A DNA stretch of 16,464 nucleotides, from the NCBI GenBank assembly GCA_945788325.1, contig CALZLL010000013.1, positions 1-16,464 of the forward strand, read 5' to 3'. Below the pieces are notes generated by a model, which saw only the letters and a list, made by a program, of their open reading frames with translations, did not search any database and was not told the origin of the DNA. Source of the stretch: an uncultured Clostridium sp. Lineage in GTDB: Bacteria; Bacillota_I; Bacilli_A; RF39; UBA660. The position numbers and the translations under genes are program-made. Below are positions 6,864-13,573 of this stretch, piece by piece. Within the stretch, counting starts at the first letter, position 1; each line of letters opens with the position of its first letter.

Positions 6864-7659
6864 CTTTTAAACCTCCTTTAATTTTCTCCTTAATTAATAA
6901 TTTTATAGATTCTAAATTATAAAAAAACAAGTATACAAAATAAGCTCCTAAAGTCATAACAGTAATAAATACCACCATGTTAATACCCCATCCAAATTTA
7001 ATAGAAATATCTTTAAATACTATTATCGGGCTTATGCTAGGTCCTAAATAAAATAGATTTAAATTACCATTACTAATACCTTTTAAAGATATATTTAGTG
7101 TAAGTGCTATAAAACATAAAACTAAGTATACACTAAATGAAGTTTTAAAATCTTTAATTGATTTTAAACATCTATTAGATAGTGCCAAATAAATACCAAT
7201 AAACACTAATGCTAAATGCCATATAAAACCATGTAAGGTCATCATAAAATATTCTCGGCATAAAGAACTAGGTTCAAAAAAAGTTATAAAAGCTCCTAAT
7301 AAATTATAAGAAACCATAAAATTATAAGCAGCTTGTTTAACTTTTTTATTTTTTACTAGAGGTACGATTAAACAAATATACATTGGAACATCACATAATT
7401 GAAAAGGAAAGATACTAAAATCATATTTCCCATCATTTACAACAAAGTAATAAAATAATTCTTTATATATTTCTATAATAAGTAAAAATAAACCCATTAA
7501 AAACAGAATTTTATTATTTTTTTTATCATTTGCATTTTTTAATTTATTGGCAAAATAAATACACATAAATATACCAACCATAAAAAATGTTAAATGAAAT
7601 AAGCCATAAGGTTTTGGTGGAATCATTTTCCATGCCATTAATTCTAATAATTCTTTCAT
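6847..7659 (-). CDS. YwaF-like (TIGR02206 family) integral membrane protein
   Basis: A 270-residue multi-pass membrane protein resembling the YwaF/TIGR02206 family of uncharacterised proteins. About six or seven hydrophobic segments can be seen, for example residues 20-38, 51-68, 88-105, 145-165 and 230-250. The phrase FPFQLCDVPMYICLIVPLV matches the family region that carries a conserved HLCD/QLCD motif. The frame runs upstream to 7710, but the ATG at 7659 follows GGAGTAG at correct spacing and gives MKELLELMAWKMIPPKPYG; the longer form has no supported start. It heads a unit with the 92-residue gene (17-base overlap) and the MYG1-family gene. Transport or enzymatic role is unknown; family assignment is by motif memory. 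Confidence 0.75.
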   Translation of the reverse strand: MKELLELMAWKMIPPKPYGLFHLTFFMVGIFMCIYFANKLKNANDKKNNKILFLMGLFLLIIEIYKELFYYFVVNDGKYDFSIFPFQLCDVPMYICLIVPLVKNKKVKQAAYNFMVSYNLLGAFITFFEPSSLCREYFMMTLHGFIWHLALVFIGIYLALSNRCLKSIKDFKTSFSVYLVLCFIALTLNISLKGISNGNLNLFYLGPSISPIIVFKDISIKFGWGINMVVFITVMTLGAYFVYLFFYNLESIKLLIKEKIKGGLKDELQG

Positions 7660-7686
7660 AATACTACTCCATATACAACTATCTAA

Positions 7687-7695
7687 ATAATAACA
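7687..7695 (-). promoter_or_regulatory. Possible extended -10 promoter for the YwaF-like gene
   Basis: Minus-strand TGTTATTAT about 28 bases before the start, just after the nrnA terminator. The upstream region is only a T-run, so no real -35 is seen. Confidence 0.4.
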
Positions 7696-7708
7696 TATTT
7701 TTATAAAC

Positions 7709-7734
7709 AAAAAAAGACTACTATCATTAGCCTT
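7709..7734 (-). terminator. Intrinsic terminator of ackA-nrnA
   Basis: Minus-strand AAGGCTA and TAGTCTT pair (one G-U) around a seven-base loop, then seven T. The stem is short. It covers the nrnA stop codon (7727-7729). Confidence 0.55.
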
Positions 7735-8674
7735 CTTTATATTCTTTACATAGTTCGTCTAACTTATCAATTATTTCATCAGCTTCACTAAAACTATTTA
7801 ATTTGGCTCCACACGCATATACATGTCCACCACCATTATATTGTTCAAATAATTTATTTATTTTTACACCACGGCTTCTTGCGGATGTTCTAATTACGTT
7901 ATTTTTAACATCTTCAGTAAACACTACCCAACAAATAAGTCCATGAATAAAATTATAATTATTCATAATACTTCCAACGCTAGCTGAATCAACACCATAA
8001 TCTTTTAAATCTTTATCAGTTATTTTTACGTATCCAAGACCATTTTTAGATACTTTCATGTTTAAAGAAATAAATCCTTCTAGCCTTACTTCTGACATAG
8101 ATCTTTTATATAATATTTCATATAACTCATTAGGTTTAACATTTTCTTTTTCTATCAAATCTAAAACTATCTCATAAGTTTCTTTTTTATTAGCTCCAAA
8201 TAAAAATCTATTTGTATCCGCTACTATTCCCATAAATATATTTTGCGCTGCATGAAGAGGCATTTTTAAGTTACAATGATAACACCATTTAGCAATTAAT
8301 TCACACGTACTAGACGCATCTATATCTATTATTTCTAAATCAGAATATTTATCAATTTCAGGATGATGATCTATTTTAACTCTATCTTTAAATTTATAAT
8401 AGTCTACACCATCTAATCTTTTAATATCCGGTATATCAAGTGCTATTAAAAGAGCGTTTTCATACATTTCATCAGTTATTTTATCATGGGTTCCAAAAAA
8501 CTTAAACCTAGAAATTGACGTACCTGCTACATATACTTCCTTATCAGGAAAATTTTCTAGTATTATTTCTTTTAATGCAAAAGTAGAACCTAATGCATCT
8601 GGATCTCCACCTATATGTCTTGCAATAATTATTCTTTTATATTCTTTTATTAAGTTTAGTATTTTATCTTCCAT
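7727..8674 (-). CDS. nrnA: DHH/DHHA1 phosphoesterase, NrnA-type oligoribonuclease / pAp phosphatase
   Basis: NrnA (YtqI) degrades short RNA oligonucleotides and dephosphorylates 3'-phosphoadenosine 5'-phosphate, replacing Orn in Firmicutes. The protein is 315 residues, close to the B. subtilis 313. DHH-domain motifs: ARHIGGDPDALGS (18-30) with His20, Asp24 and Asp26, IALD (77-80), IDHHPEID (101-108) and GIVADTNRF (149-157). The DHHA1 domain ends with the nucleotide-binding GGGHVYACGA (281-290) and includes ARSRGVKIN. ATG at 8674 follows AAGGAATA; the gap after the ackA stop is 13 bases with no terminator, so the two genes are co-transcribed. A paralogous DHH-type MYG1 protein is encoded two genes downstream. 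Distinguishing NrnA from other cytoplasmic DHH-DHHA1 enzymes of this length rests on overall layout. Confidence 0.88.
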   Translation of the reverse strand: MEDKILNLIKEYKRIIIARHIGGDPDALGSTFALKEIILENFPDKEVYVAGTSISRFKFFGTHDKITDEMYENALLIALDIPDIKRLDGVDYYKFKDRVKIDHHPEIDKYSDLEIIDIDASSTCELIAKWCYHCNLKMPLHAAQNIFMGIVADTNRFLFGANKKETYEIVLDLIEKENVKPNELYEILYKRSMSEVRLEGFISLNMKVSKNGLGYVKITDKDLKDYGVDSASVGSIMNNYNFIHGLICWVVFTEDVKNNVIRTSARSRGVKINKLFEQYNGGGHVYACGAKLNSFSEADEIIDKLDELCKEYKEG

Positions 8675-8687
8675 TTATTATTCCTTA

Positions 8688-9863
8688 CTATATTAACGCT
8701 AAAGTATCCCTTGCAATCATTAATTCTTCATCAGTTGGAACTATATAGCATGCTACTTTAGAATCTTTTGTTGAAATTAAACGTTCCTCACTTCTTACGT
8801 TGTTAGCTTCTTCGTCTAAGTAAATACCAAGAGCTCCTAATTCATTTAAAATGTCACGTCTTGTATCAATTGCTTTTTCACCGATACCAGCAGTAAACAC
8901 AATTGCATCACAGCCACCCATTTCAACATAATATTTAGCAATGTAATCAACTATTCTTCTAACGTACATCTTTTGAGCTAAAATACAATTTTCATCTCCC
9001 GATGCAATACCATCTTCTATGTCCCTTGAGTCACTTGATTTTCTACTTATTGCAAGAAGTCCACTTTCTTTATTAATTGCGTTATCAATTTCCTTTGTTG
9101 TCATACCAGTTTTTTCCATCACGTACGGAATAATACTAGCATCTATATCACCACAACGAGTTCCCATAATTAAACCAGCATTTGGAGTTAATCCCATACT
9201 AGTATTAACACATTTACCATTTACAACAGCACTTATAGATGCTCCATTTCCTATATGACAAGTTATTAACTTGGTATCTTGTCTTCCTAAAATCTCATTC
9301 ATTCTTTCTGATACAAACTTATGAGAAGTTCCATGAGCTCCATATCTTCTTACTTTTAAATCACTATACCATGACATTGGTAAAGCATATAAGTAATTTT
9401 CCTTTGGCATGGTTTGATGAAAAGCAGTATCAAATACAGCAGTTTGAATTGCATTAGGAAATACATCCATAGCAGCCTTAATACCAGTTACAGCAGCTGG
9501 ATTGTGTAGTGGCGCTAATGATGATAATTCTTCTATTTTTGATAGTACGTCATCATCAATAACAACGGTTTTATCAAAAAAATCACCACCTTGAACAACA
9601 CGATGTCCAATACCTTTTATTTCATCTAATGAACTAACAACATGATTAGCTTCTAATTCTTTTACAAGCGTTTCAAAAGCTTCCTCATGATTATTTAACT
9701 CTACTTCCTTTTTTATTTTTTCACCATTTACTTTTATTGTATAAAAACTATTTCCTATACCTATTCTTTCCATAAGACCAGAAATTAATACTTTTTCTTC
9801 TGGCATTTCATATAACTGGAACTTAAGTGATGAAGAACCAGCATTAACAGATAATATTTTCAC
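8688..9863 (-). CDS. ackA: Acetate kinase
   Basis: AckA makes ATP and acetate from acetyl phosphate, the energy-yielding end of fermentative acetate production. The 391-residue length is normal. Seen motifs: VNAGSSSLKF (6-15, Asn7), HRVV with Arg88, PLHNP with His120, FDTAFH with Asp145, YGAHGTSH (174-181), HIGNGAS (203-209), MGTRCGDID (233-241, Arg236) and TDEELMIARDT with Glu380. Several motif positions differ from the common form: MGLTPNAG where LEG is usual, CGDIDA for SGDIDP, and TAGIGEK for TAGIGEN. The start codon is GTG at 9863, preceded by AGGAGTG. nrnA follows in the same unit. The usual partner pta is not in the window. Confidence 0.97.
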   Translation of the reverse strand: MKILSVNAGSSSLKFQLYEMPEEKVLISGLMERIGIGNSFYTIKVNGEKIKKEVELNNHEEAFETLVKELEANHVVSSLDEIKGIGHRVVQGGDFFDKTVVIDDDVLSKIEELSSLAPLHNPAAVTGIKAAMDVFPNAIQTAVFDTAFHQTMPKENYLYALPMSWYSDLKVRRYGAHGTSHKFVSERMNEILGRQDTKLITCHIGNGASISAVVNGKCVNTSMGLTPNAGLIMGTRCGDIDASIIPYVMEKTGMTTKEIDNAINKESGLLAISRKSSDSRDIEDGIASGDENCILAQKMYVRRIVDYIAKYYVEMGGCDAIVFTAGIGEKAIDTRRDILNELGALGIYLDEEANNVRSEERLISTKDSKVACYIVPTDEELMIARDTLALI

Positions 9864-9884
9864 AAAATCACACTCCTGTTAATA

Positions 9885-9913
9885 ATTATACAACAAAATA
9901 CTTATAATTAAAA
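9885..9913 (-). promoter_or_regulatory. Possible SigA promoter for ackA-nrnA
   Basis: TATAAT (9885-9890, minus strand) with a weak TTTTAA at 9908-9913 after 17 bases, just downstream of the SASP terminator and about 22 bases before the GTG start. Confidence 0.5.
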
Positions 9914-9914
9914 C

Positions 9915-9943
9915 AAAAAGGTAGCGAAAAATAGCTACCTTTT
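9915..9943 (-). terminator. Intrinsic terminator of the SASP gene
   Basis: Minus-strand AAAAGGTAGC and GCTACCTTTT pair perfectly around an eight-base loop, ending in a T-run. It lies about 20 bases after the SASP stop codon. Confidence 0.9.
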
Positions 9944-9964
9944 AAATAAATCTATATTATATAA

Positions 9965-10174
9965 TTACTTTTGAATGTTATAAGATCCACCTAATTGTGA
10001 TTCACCCATTTTAACTAAACGTTTTGTGATTTCACCACCAACTGAACCATTAGCTCTTGCAGTAGCATCAGCACCTAAATTAACACCAAATTCGTTAGCG
10101 ATTTCGTATTTCATTTGTTCTATAGCTTGTTTAGCTTGTGGAGCTACAAATTTACTATTGTTACTTGATTTCAT
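9965..10174 (-). CDS. Alpha/beta-type small acid-soluble spore protein
   Basis: SASPs coat DNA in the dormant forespore, protect it from UV and heat, and are degraded at germination by the protease GPR. This 69-residue protein carries the near-invariant family core: MKYEIANEFGV (21-31) including the GPR cleavage site after Glu24, NLGADATARANGSVGGEITKRLV (32-54), then MGESQLGG. Residues 1-20 are the variable Ser/Asn/Gln-rich N-terminus. ATG at 10174 follows AGGAGGTGA. The gene is a single unit with a SigG-type promoter and a clean terminator, matching late forespore expression. Which ssp paralogue it corresponds to cannot be told, so no symbol is given. Confidence 0.97.
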   Translation of the reverse strand: MKSSNNSKFVAPQAKQAIEQMKYEIANEFGVNLGADATARANGSVGGEITKRLVKMGESQLGGSYNIQK

Positions 10175-10198
10175 GTGTTTTCACCTCCTGTACACTAA

Positions 10199-10228
10199 TA
10201 GAATGTGAAAATTTTGTCATTTCATACA
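10199..10228 (-). promoter_or_regulatory. SigG-type promoter for the SASP gene
   Basis: Minus strand TGTATG (10223-10228), 17 bases, CATTCTA (10199-10205). This fits the forespore SigG pattern of TGAATA-like -35 and CATnnTA -10. It sits 24 bases before the start codon, and SASP genes are classic SigG targets. Confidence 0.7.
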
Positions 10229-10272
10229 ATTTTTTTCATGGTAATTTTTGTTAATTTTTTAAATTTAAAAAT

Positions 10273-10302
10273 AAAAAAAAGATATACAGATTGTATACCT
10301 TT
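10273..10302 (-). terminator. Intrinsic terminator of the DUF1292-like/acidic protein unit
   Basis: Minus-strand AAAGGTATACA and TGTATATCTTT pair around a three-base loop (one G-U), followed by eight T (10273-10280). It starts about 22 bases after the stop codon at 10325. Confidence 0.85.
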
Positions 10303-10324
10303 ATTATTTACAAAATATTAAATT

Positions 10325-11224
10325 TTAGTTAAAAAACATACCACCATTATTAATTTGATCATCACCAAAATTATTAAATGAAGTATTATTATCATTATAT
10401 ACGGCGTTTTCAATAGTTTTTTCAGTTTCACCATATGACTTTTTACTATTTAATAGTGCGATTAATTCATCATATTCATCGAAAAGTCCTCTATTTAATC
10501 CTTTAGCCGTAACTTGATTTCCCCAGTTTTCAAATCTATTAGCAAATTCTACAAGGGTTTTAGTTGGACCAGCTATGTTTTCTTGATAAGATTTTCTAAC
10601 ATCAGAAATGAATCTTTCAAATGCCGCATCAACATCACTTGCTGTTTTAAAAACACCAGAATCCGTATTATCAAGAGTATTATTACTACTTAATGGAATA
10701 TAATTTTCCGCACTTGCAAAAGATGGAGCATTATAATCTTGATTATTATTTTCTTGATTTTGATAAACATCAAAGGATGAATCAACAGGATTAAAAGCTG
10801 TTTCTGAATACATAGAAGGATTACTAAAATCTTGATTTGGAGAAAATTCCATACTAGATGCTAAAGCTGAAATAGGATTATCAGCAGGCGTGTCTAAAGA
10901 TGCATTAACATCCGGCATGTCTACACCTGGACTTGGTAAATCTATTGGTACAATTGGTTCTTCTGGAACCTCAACTTTTACTTCTTCTTGTGCTGGAGCA
11001 ACTTCATCGCTATCTGCTTTTACATCTGGAGTTGGTAAATCTACTTCAACTGCAGGAACTTCACTAGAAACTTCGTCTTTACTAACTTCTTCAGTTTCTG
11101 GAGCTACTACTTGTTGCTCTTCTTCTTTTTCAACTTCAGAAAGAGATATTCCTTCATTAATAACAGTTATATCATCTATTTCAATGTTTTGCCCATTCGT
11201 AATTTTTTCTTTCTTTTCACTCAT
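10325..11224 (-). CDS. Unknown acidic, Pro-rich low-complexity 299-residue protein
   Basis: I do not recognise this protein. Residues 1-110 are strongly acidic and rich in Glu, Val and Pro, with a repeated phrase: VDLPTPDV (61-68) and IDLPSPGV (94-101). Residues 120-190 are rich in Asn, Ser, Phe and Tyr and probably disordered. Residues about 195-265 look like a compact helical domain (ASDVDAAFERFISDVRKSY, then TLVEFANRFENW and LFDEYDELIALLNSKKSY). The tail is Asn/Phe/Gly-rich. No signal peptide, membrane segment or cysteine, so it is probably cytoplasmic. ATG at 11224 follows AGGAGGAT. It lies 23 bases after the DUF1292-like gene and shares its promoter and terminator, so the two proteins probably work together. 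The long Ser/Thr-rich open frame on the opposite strand is a shadow of its Glu/Val/Pro codons. Confidence 0.75.
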   Translation of the reverse strand: MSEKKEKITNGQNIEIDDITVINEGISLSEVEKEEEQQVVAPETEEVSKDEVSSEVPAVEVDLPTPDVKADSDEVAPAQEEVKVEVPEEPIVPIDLPSPGVDMPDVNASLDTPADNPISALASSMEFSPNQDFSNPSMYSETAFNPVDSSFDVYQNQENNNQDYNAPSFASAENYIPLSSNNTLDNTDSGVFKTASDVDAAFERFISDVRKSYQENIAGPTKTLVEFANRFENWGNQVTAKGLNRGLFDEYDELIALLNSKKSYGETEKTIENAVYNDNNTSFNNFGDDQINNGGMFFN

Positions 11225-11247
11225 AACAAAATCCTCCTGCTTGATTA

Positions 11248-11616
11248 TTATTTATCTCCATTTAAAATTTGTTGCCCATCCTTAGCAATTTTTCTCATTG
11301 CATCTTTAACTTTAGTCCACTCATCACTATCAGTTATGTTTTCTAAAGAATAAACACCATCTTTATCATTTAATATAGCAACATATAGCTTAATCATGTC
11401 ATTTTCATCTACTTCGTTAAATGTATATACAATATATGTCTTATCATTATCTTTTAATTTAAAAAGTGATAGACGTTCTGCATCTTTTTTTGTTCCGCTT
11501 TCATCAATAATTACAAACTTTTCTTTTTGAACAGTTTGTAAAGCTGACATACCACTTGCAAAACTTTGTCCAACATTAACTTTTTTTCCACTTCCAATGC
11601 TACTTGTAGTTACCAT
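11248..11616 (-). CDS. DUF1292-like small protein
   Basis: A 122-residue protein whose residues about 31-115 resemble DUF1292 proteins: KEKFVIIDESGTKKDAERL, then FKLKDNDKTYIVYTF, a strand LYVAILNDKDGVYSLENI, and a final helix SDEWTKVKDAMRKIA. DUF1292 proteins are small, conserved in Firmicutes and of unknown function. This one carries an extra Ser/Gly-rich N-terminal segment of about 30 residues (MVTTSSIGSGKKVNVGQ) that I do not associate with the family. ATG at 11616 follows AGAGGTG. It is the first gene of a two-gene unit with the acidic 299-residue protein. Usually DUF1292 genes sit next to Holliday junction resolvase ruvX, which is absent here, so this may be a divergent paralogue. Assignment is by pattern and is moderately sure. 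Confidence 0.65.
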   Translation of the reverse strand: MVTTSSIGSGKKVNVGQSFASGMSALQTVQKEKFVIIDESGTKKDAERLSLFKLKDNDKTYIVYTFNEVDENDMIKLYVAILNDKDGVYSLENITDSDEWTKVKDAMRKIAKDGQQILNGDK

Positions 11617-11645
11617 ATAAACACCTCTTTTATTCTATATACTAT

Positions 11646-11674
11646 ATTTTAACATACTTATTTTCTTTTTGCAA
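11646..11674 (-). promoter_or_regulatory. SigA-type promoter for the DUF1292-like unit
   Basis: TTGCAA (11669-11674), 17 bases, TAAAAT (11646-11651) on the minus strand, with TGT before the -10. The -35 lies in the last codons of yutD. The next start codon is about 30 bases downstream. Confidence 0.6.
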
Positions 11675-11933
11675 CAAAATATGCACAATCAAATGCACAA
11701 TTTTCTTTTATATATTTATCAAGATTATCGATGTTGTTAATATCCTTGCAATTTTTATTTGATTTTTCATAAAAACCCTTTAATCTTAATTTGCCATAAG
11801 CCCAGTCGCCTACTATGTAGTCAAAATTTTTAAAATAATCAGTATATTTATTTATTAATTCATCTTTATTATATCCATTTTTATAATCTTTAACTATTTC
11901 ATATTCATTTTCTTCTAAAGTTACTTTCTCCAT
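11658..11933 (-). CDS. yutD: YutD family protein (DUF1027)
   Basis: A 91-residue protein matching the YutD/DUF1027 family, widespread in Bacilli and of unknown function. The family hallmark is clear: FKNFDYIVGDWAYGKLRLKGF (34-54) and a C-terminal ENCAFDCAYFVAKRK with Cys79 and Cys83. Homologues are often about 100 residues, so this is near full length. ATG at 11933 follows GGAGGTAA. It has its own promoter partly inside the 3' end of yunB. In B. subtilis yutD and yunB also lie close together, with lytH between them as I recall, so the pairing here looks like conserved neighbourhood with the peptidase gene lost. No terminator is seen; transcription may continue into the DUF1292-like gene. Confidence 0.92.
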   Translation of the reverse strand: MEKVTLEENEYEIVKDYKNGYNKDELINKYTDYFKNFDYIVGDWAYGKLRLKGFYEKSNKNCKDINNIDNLDKYIKENCAFDCAYFVAKRK

Positions 11934-11955
11934 AATTACCTCCGCACTATTATAA

Positions 11956-11984
11956 ATTATAACATTTTTTTACTCTAACGGCAA
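11956..11984 (-). promoter_or_regulatory. SigA-type promoter for yutD
   Basis: TTGCCG (11979-11984), 17 bases, TATAAT (11956-11961) on the minus strand, again with an extended -10 (TGTTATAAT). The -35 lies inside the last codons of yunB. Confidence 0.7.
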
Positions 11985-12683
11985 ACTATATGAACTATTA
12001 GTGCCGGATAAATAATATGGAGTCGACCCTTTAACTACTTTCATAACAATTGGTATTTCAGATATTAATTTTATATCTTTACTACTAAAAGGAAGAATTG
12101 TCCTTTGGGTAACCTCTACATATATATATACTTCTATTAATGCACTATTAATCCCATATTGGCTAACTCTTGTTTTAACGTCTAAACCTACGTTACCTGA
12201 ATATTTTATTTTAACTGGAATTCTAGGACCAACGTTCGCTAAAAAAGAATTTCCAAAAACAACACCAATCGGAACTTCATATATTATTCCTTTTTTTATG
12301 TCTTTATCTAAAACATCCATGTAAACTTCTTCTGGTAAATTTTCACCTTTTTCAACTTCCTTTAATCTTTTTCTTACGTTTTTAGCAACAACAAGCAAAG
12401 ATTCATTAATTATTCCAGTATCAAAATCGATACTTTCAATTTCACCATTATTATTTTTTGTTATTTTAAATAAATTTTTATCTTTTAATAATTCATTAAC
12501 TTCTTTAATTCCTGCATTTCTTAGAATCTCAATTCCTATTCTTTTAGTCTGCACGTTTGCATAATTAATTATTATTGGCATTGCTCTTTTATTTAAAACA
12601 ATAAGAAAAACCAAGCTAAAAAAAATTAAAAATAAAAAAATTAAAACATAAATATTTTTAAGCAATAATTTTATTTTATACAT
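11970..12683 (-). CDS. yunB: Sporulation protein YunB
   Basis: YunB is a mother-cell membrane protein of the SigE regulon in B. subtilis; mutants make spores with altered appearance, and the molecular role is unknown. This 237-residue copy has one N-terminal membrane segment (about 11-30) and an extracytoplasmic remainder. Family landmarks: NVQTKRIGIEILRNAG (43-58), YEVPIGVVFGNSFLANVGPRIPVK, then VKTRVSQYGINSALIEVYIYVEVTQRTILPF and IPIVMKVVKGSTPYYLSG near the end. B. subtilis YunB is about 254 residues, so it is slightly shorter. The ribosome binding site before the ATG at 12683 is poor (GTGAT only). A SigE-like promoter overlaps the terminator of the preceding gene, in line with known regulation. 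Confidence 0.93.
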   Translation of the reverse strand: MYKIKLLLKNIYVLIFLFLIFFSLVFLIVLNKRAMPIIINYANVQTKRIGIEILRNAGIKEVNELLKDKNLFKITKNNNGEIESIDFDTGIINESLLVVAKNVRKRLKEVEKGENLPEEVYMDVLDKDIKKGIIYEVPIGVVFGNSFLANVGPRIPVKIKYSGNVGLDVKTRVSQYGINSALIEVYIYVEVTQRTILPFSSKDIKLISEIPIVMKVVKGSTPYYLSGTNSSYSLPLE

Positions 12684-12697
12684 AATATCACATAATA

Positions 12698-12725
12698 ATT
12701 ATATGAAAAAAGAAGATATAATATC
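12698..12725 (-). promoter_or_regulatory. SigE-type promoter for yunB
   Basis: Minus strand GATATT (12720-12725), 14 bases, CATATAAT (12698-12705). The -10 matches CATACAAT at 7 of 8 and the -35 core ATATT is exact. The implied leader is very short, about ten bases. The -35 lies inside the terminator hairpin of the gene before. Confidence 0.55.
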
Positions 12726-12729
12726 TTCT
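12706..12729 (-). terminator. Intrinsic terminator of the tail-anchored protein gene
   Basis: Minus-strand AGAAGATA and TATCTTCT pair around a three-base loop and run into six T. The hairpin overlaps the TAG stop codon at 12728-12730. Confidence 0.75.
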
Positions 12730-13546
12730 ACTTAATGATTAATTTTGTTACAACAAAATATGATAGCACTCCAATAATGATTAAAAGTAGGAGTATAATA
12801 AATACTATTTTTGTCTTACCTTTTCTTTTAAGTTCTCTAGTTAATGTGCTAAAGTCCTCAAAATCATTTTTAGTAAACATATTTGAATCAGTATAAAAAG
12901 TTTTATCAGCTTTAACAAGTGTTTTTTCCAAATCATTTCTTATGTCATCAGTTTTTGTTTTTTCTTCTTCTTTTGTTACATCAAACTCAAATGAGGTTTC
13001 AATTGGATTGGTAACAATGGTATTATCAGAACCTTTTAATTCAGAGAACATATCAAGCTCATCATCTAAATCACTTTGTTTAGGAATTGTCATAGTATTA
13101 ATAAGTTCTTCTAATTCTTTTTCGTCTTCTTCGATATTATCATACCTACGTTTATTATTTCTACTTTCAGTAAAGTTAATATATTTTTGTTTTTCTTTAG
13201 CTTCTTCTATAAATGCTCTTTTACTTTTAGCTTCATTTAAAATTTCATTTATATCATATACTTTTTGTCTTTTTTTATTAAAAATAGGCTTTTCATAATT
13301 ATCTATATCTTCAATAGAATAATCTTTACTAATAGTTCTGTACTGTCTTGTATCATATTTATCATCTAACATGTTTTTTAGTTTATTAATGTTAATTTCT
13401 TTTGCAGAATCAATAACTTCCATGTTTTTATATGTTGTATCCCTATATATGTCATCATATACCTTTTCATACAACTCGGTGTTTTTTCTTGAACGTTCAA
13501 GTTTCTTTTTATTACTTGTTTGATATTTATCCATTCTTGATTGCAT
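12728..13546 (-). CDS. Unknown tail-anchored membrane protein, 272 residues
   Basis: I do not recognise a named family. Residues 1-240 are highly charged and hydrophilic, rich in Lys, Glu, Asp and Asn, with likely coiled or disordered stretches; 105-155 alternates basic and acidic blocks, with EEDEKELEELI near 138-148. The only membrane segment is at the very C-terminus (about 246-267, VFIILLLLIIIGVLSYFVV), preceded by the basic KRKGKTK and followed by KLIIK, so the bulk should face the cytoplasm. The N-terminus MQSRMDKYQTSNKKKLERSRKNTELYEKVYDD resembles, from memory, N-termini of unnamed proteins in other small-genome Bacilli. ATG at 13546 follows AGGAGGTG. It is a single-gene unit with a terminator, next to the sporulation gene yunB and divergent from ferredoxin. 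Function unknown. Confidence 0.78.
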   Translation of the reverse strand: MQSRMDKYQTSNKKKLERSRKNTELYEKVYDDIYRDTTYKNMEVIDSAKEININKLKNMLDDKYDTRQYRTISKDYSIEDIDNYEKPIFNKKRQKVYDINEILNEAKSKRAFIEEAKEKQKYINFTESRNNKRRYDNIEEDEKELEELINTMTIPKQSDLDDELDMFSELKGSDNTIVTNPIETSFEFDVTKEEEKTKTDDIRNDLEKTLVKADKTFYTDSNMFTKNDFEDFSTLTRELKRKGKTKIVFIILLLLIIIGVLSYFVVTKLIIK

Positions 13547-13573
13547 AAAACACCTCCTATTTTCTATACATTT

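Noticed and set aside
7660..7710. Upstream extension of the YwaF-like gene by 17 residues
   Set aside because: No ribosome binding site before it, it would cover the likely promoter, and a good GGAGTAG precedes the ATG at 7659.
9019..9457. Two plus-strand open frames inside ackA
   Set aside because: No start signals and no protein-like composition; shadows of a fully conserved gene.
10890..11285. Long plus-strand open frame, Ser/Thr-rich, opposite the acidic protein gene
   Set aside because: It is the complement of Glu/Val/Pro-rich codons, has no ribosome binding site, and the minus-strand gene has a good one plus operon context.
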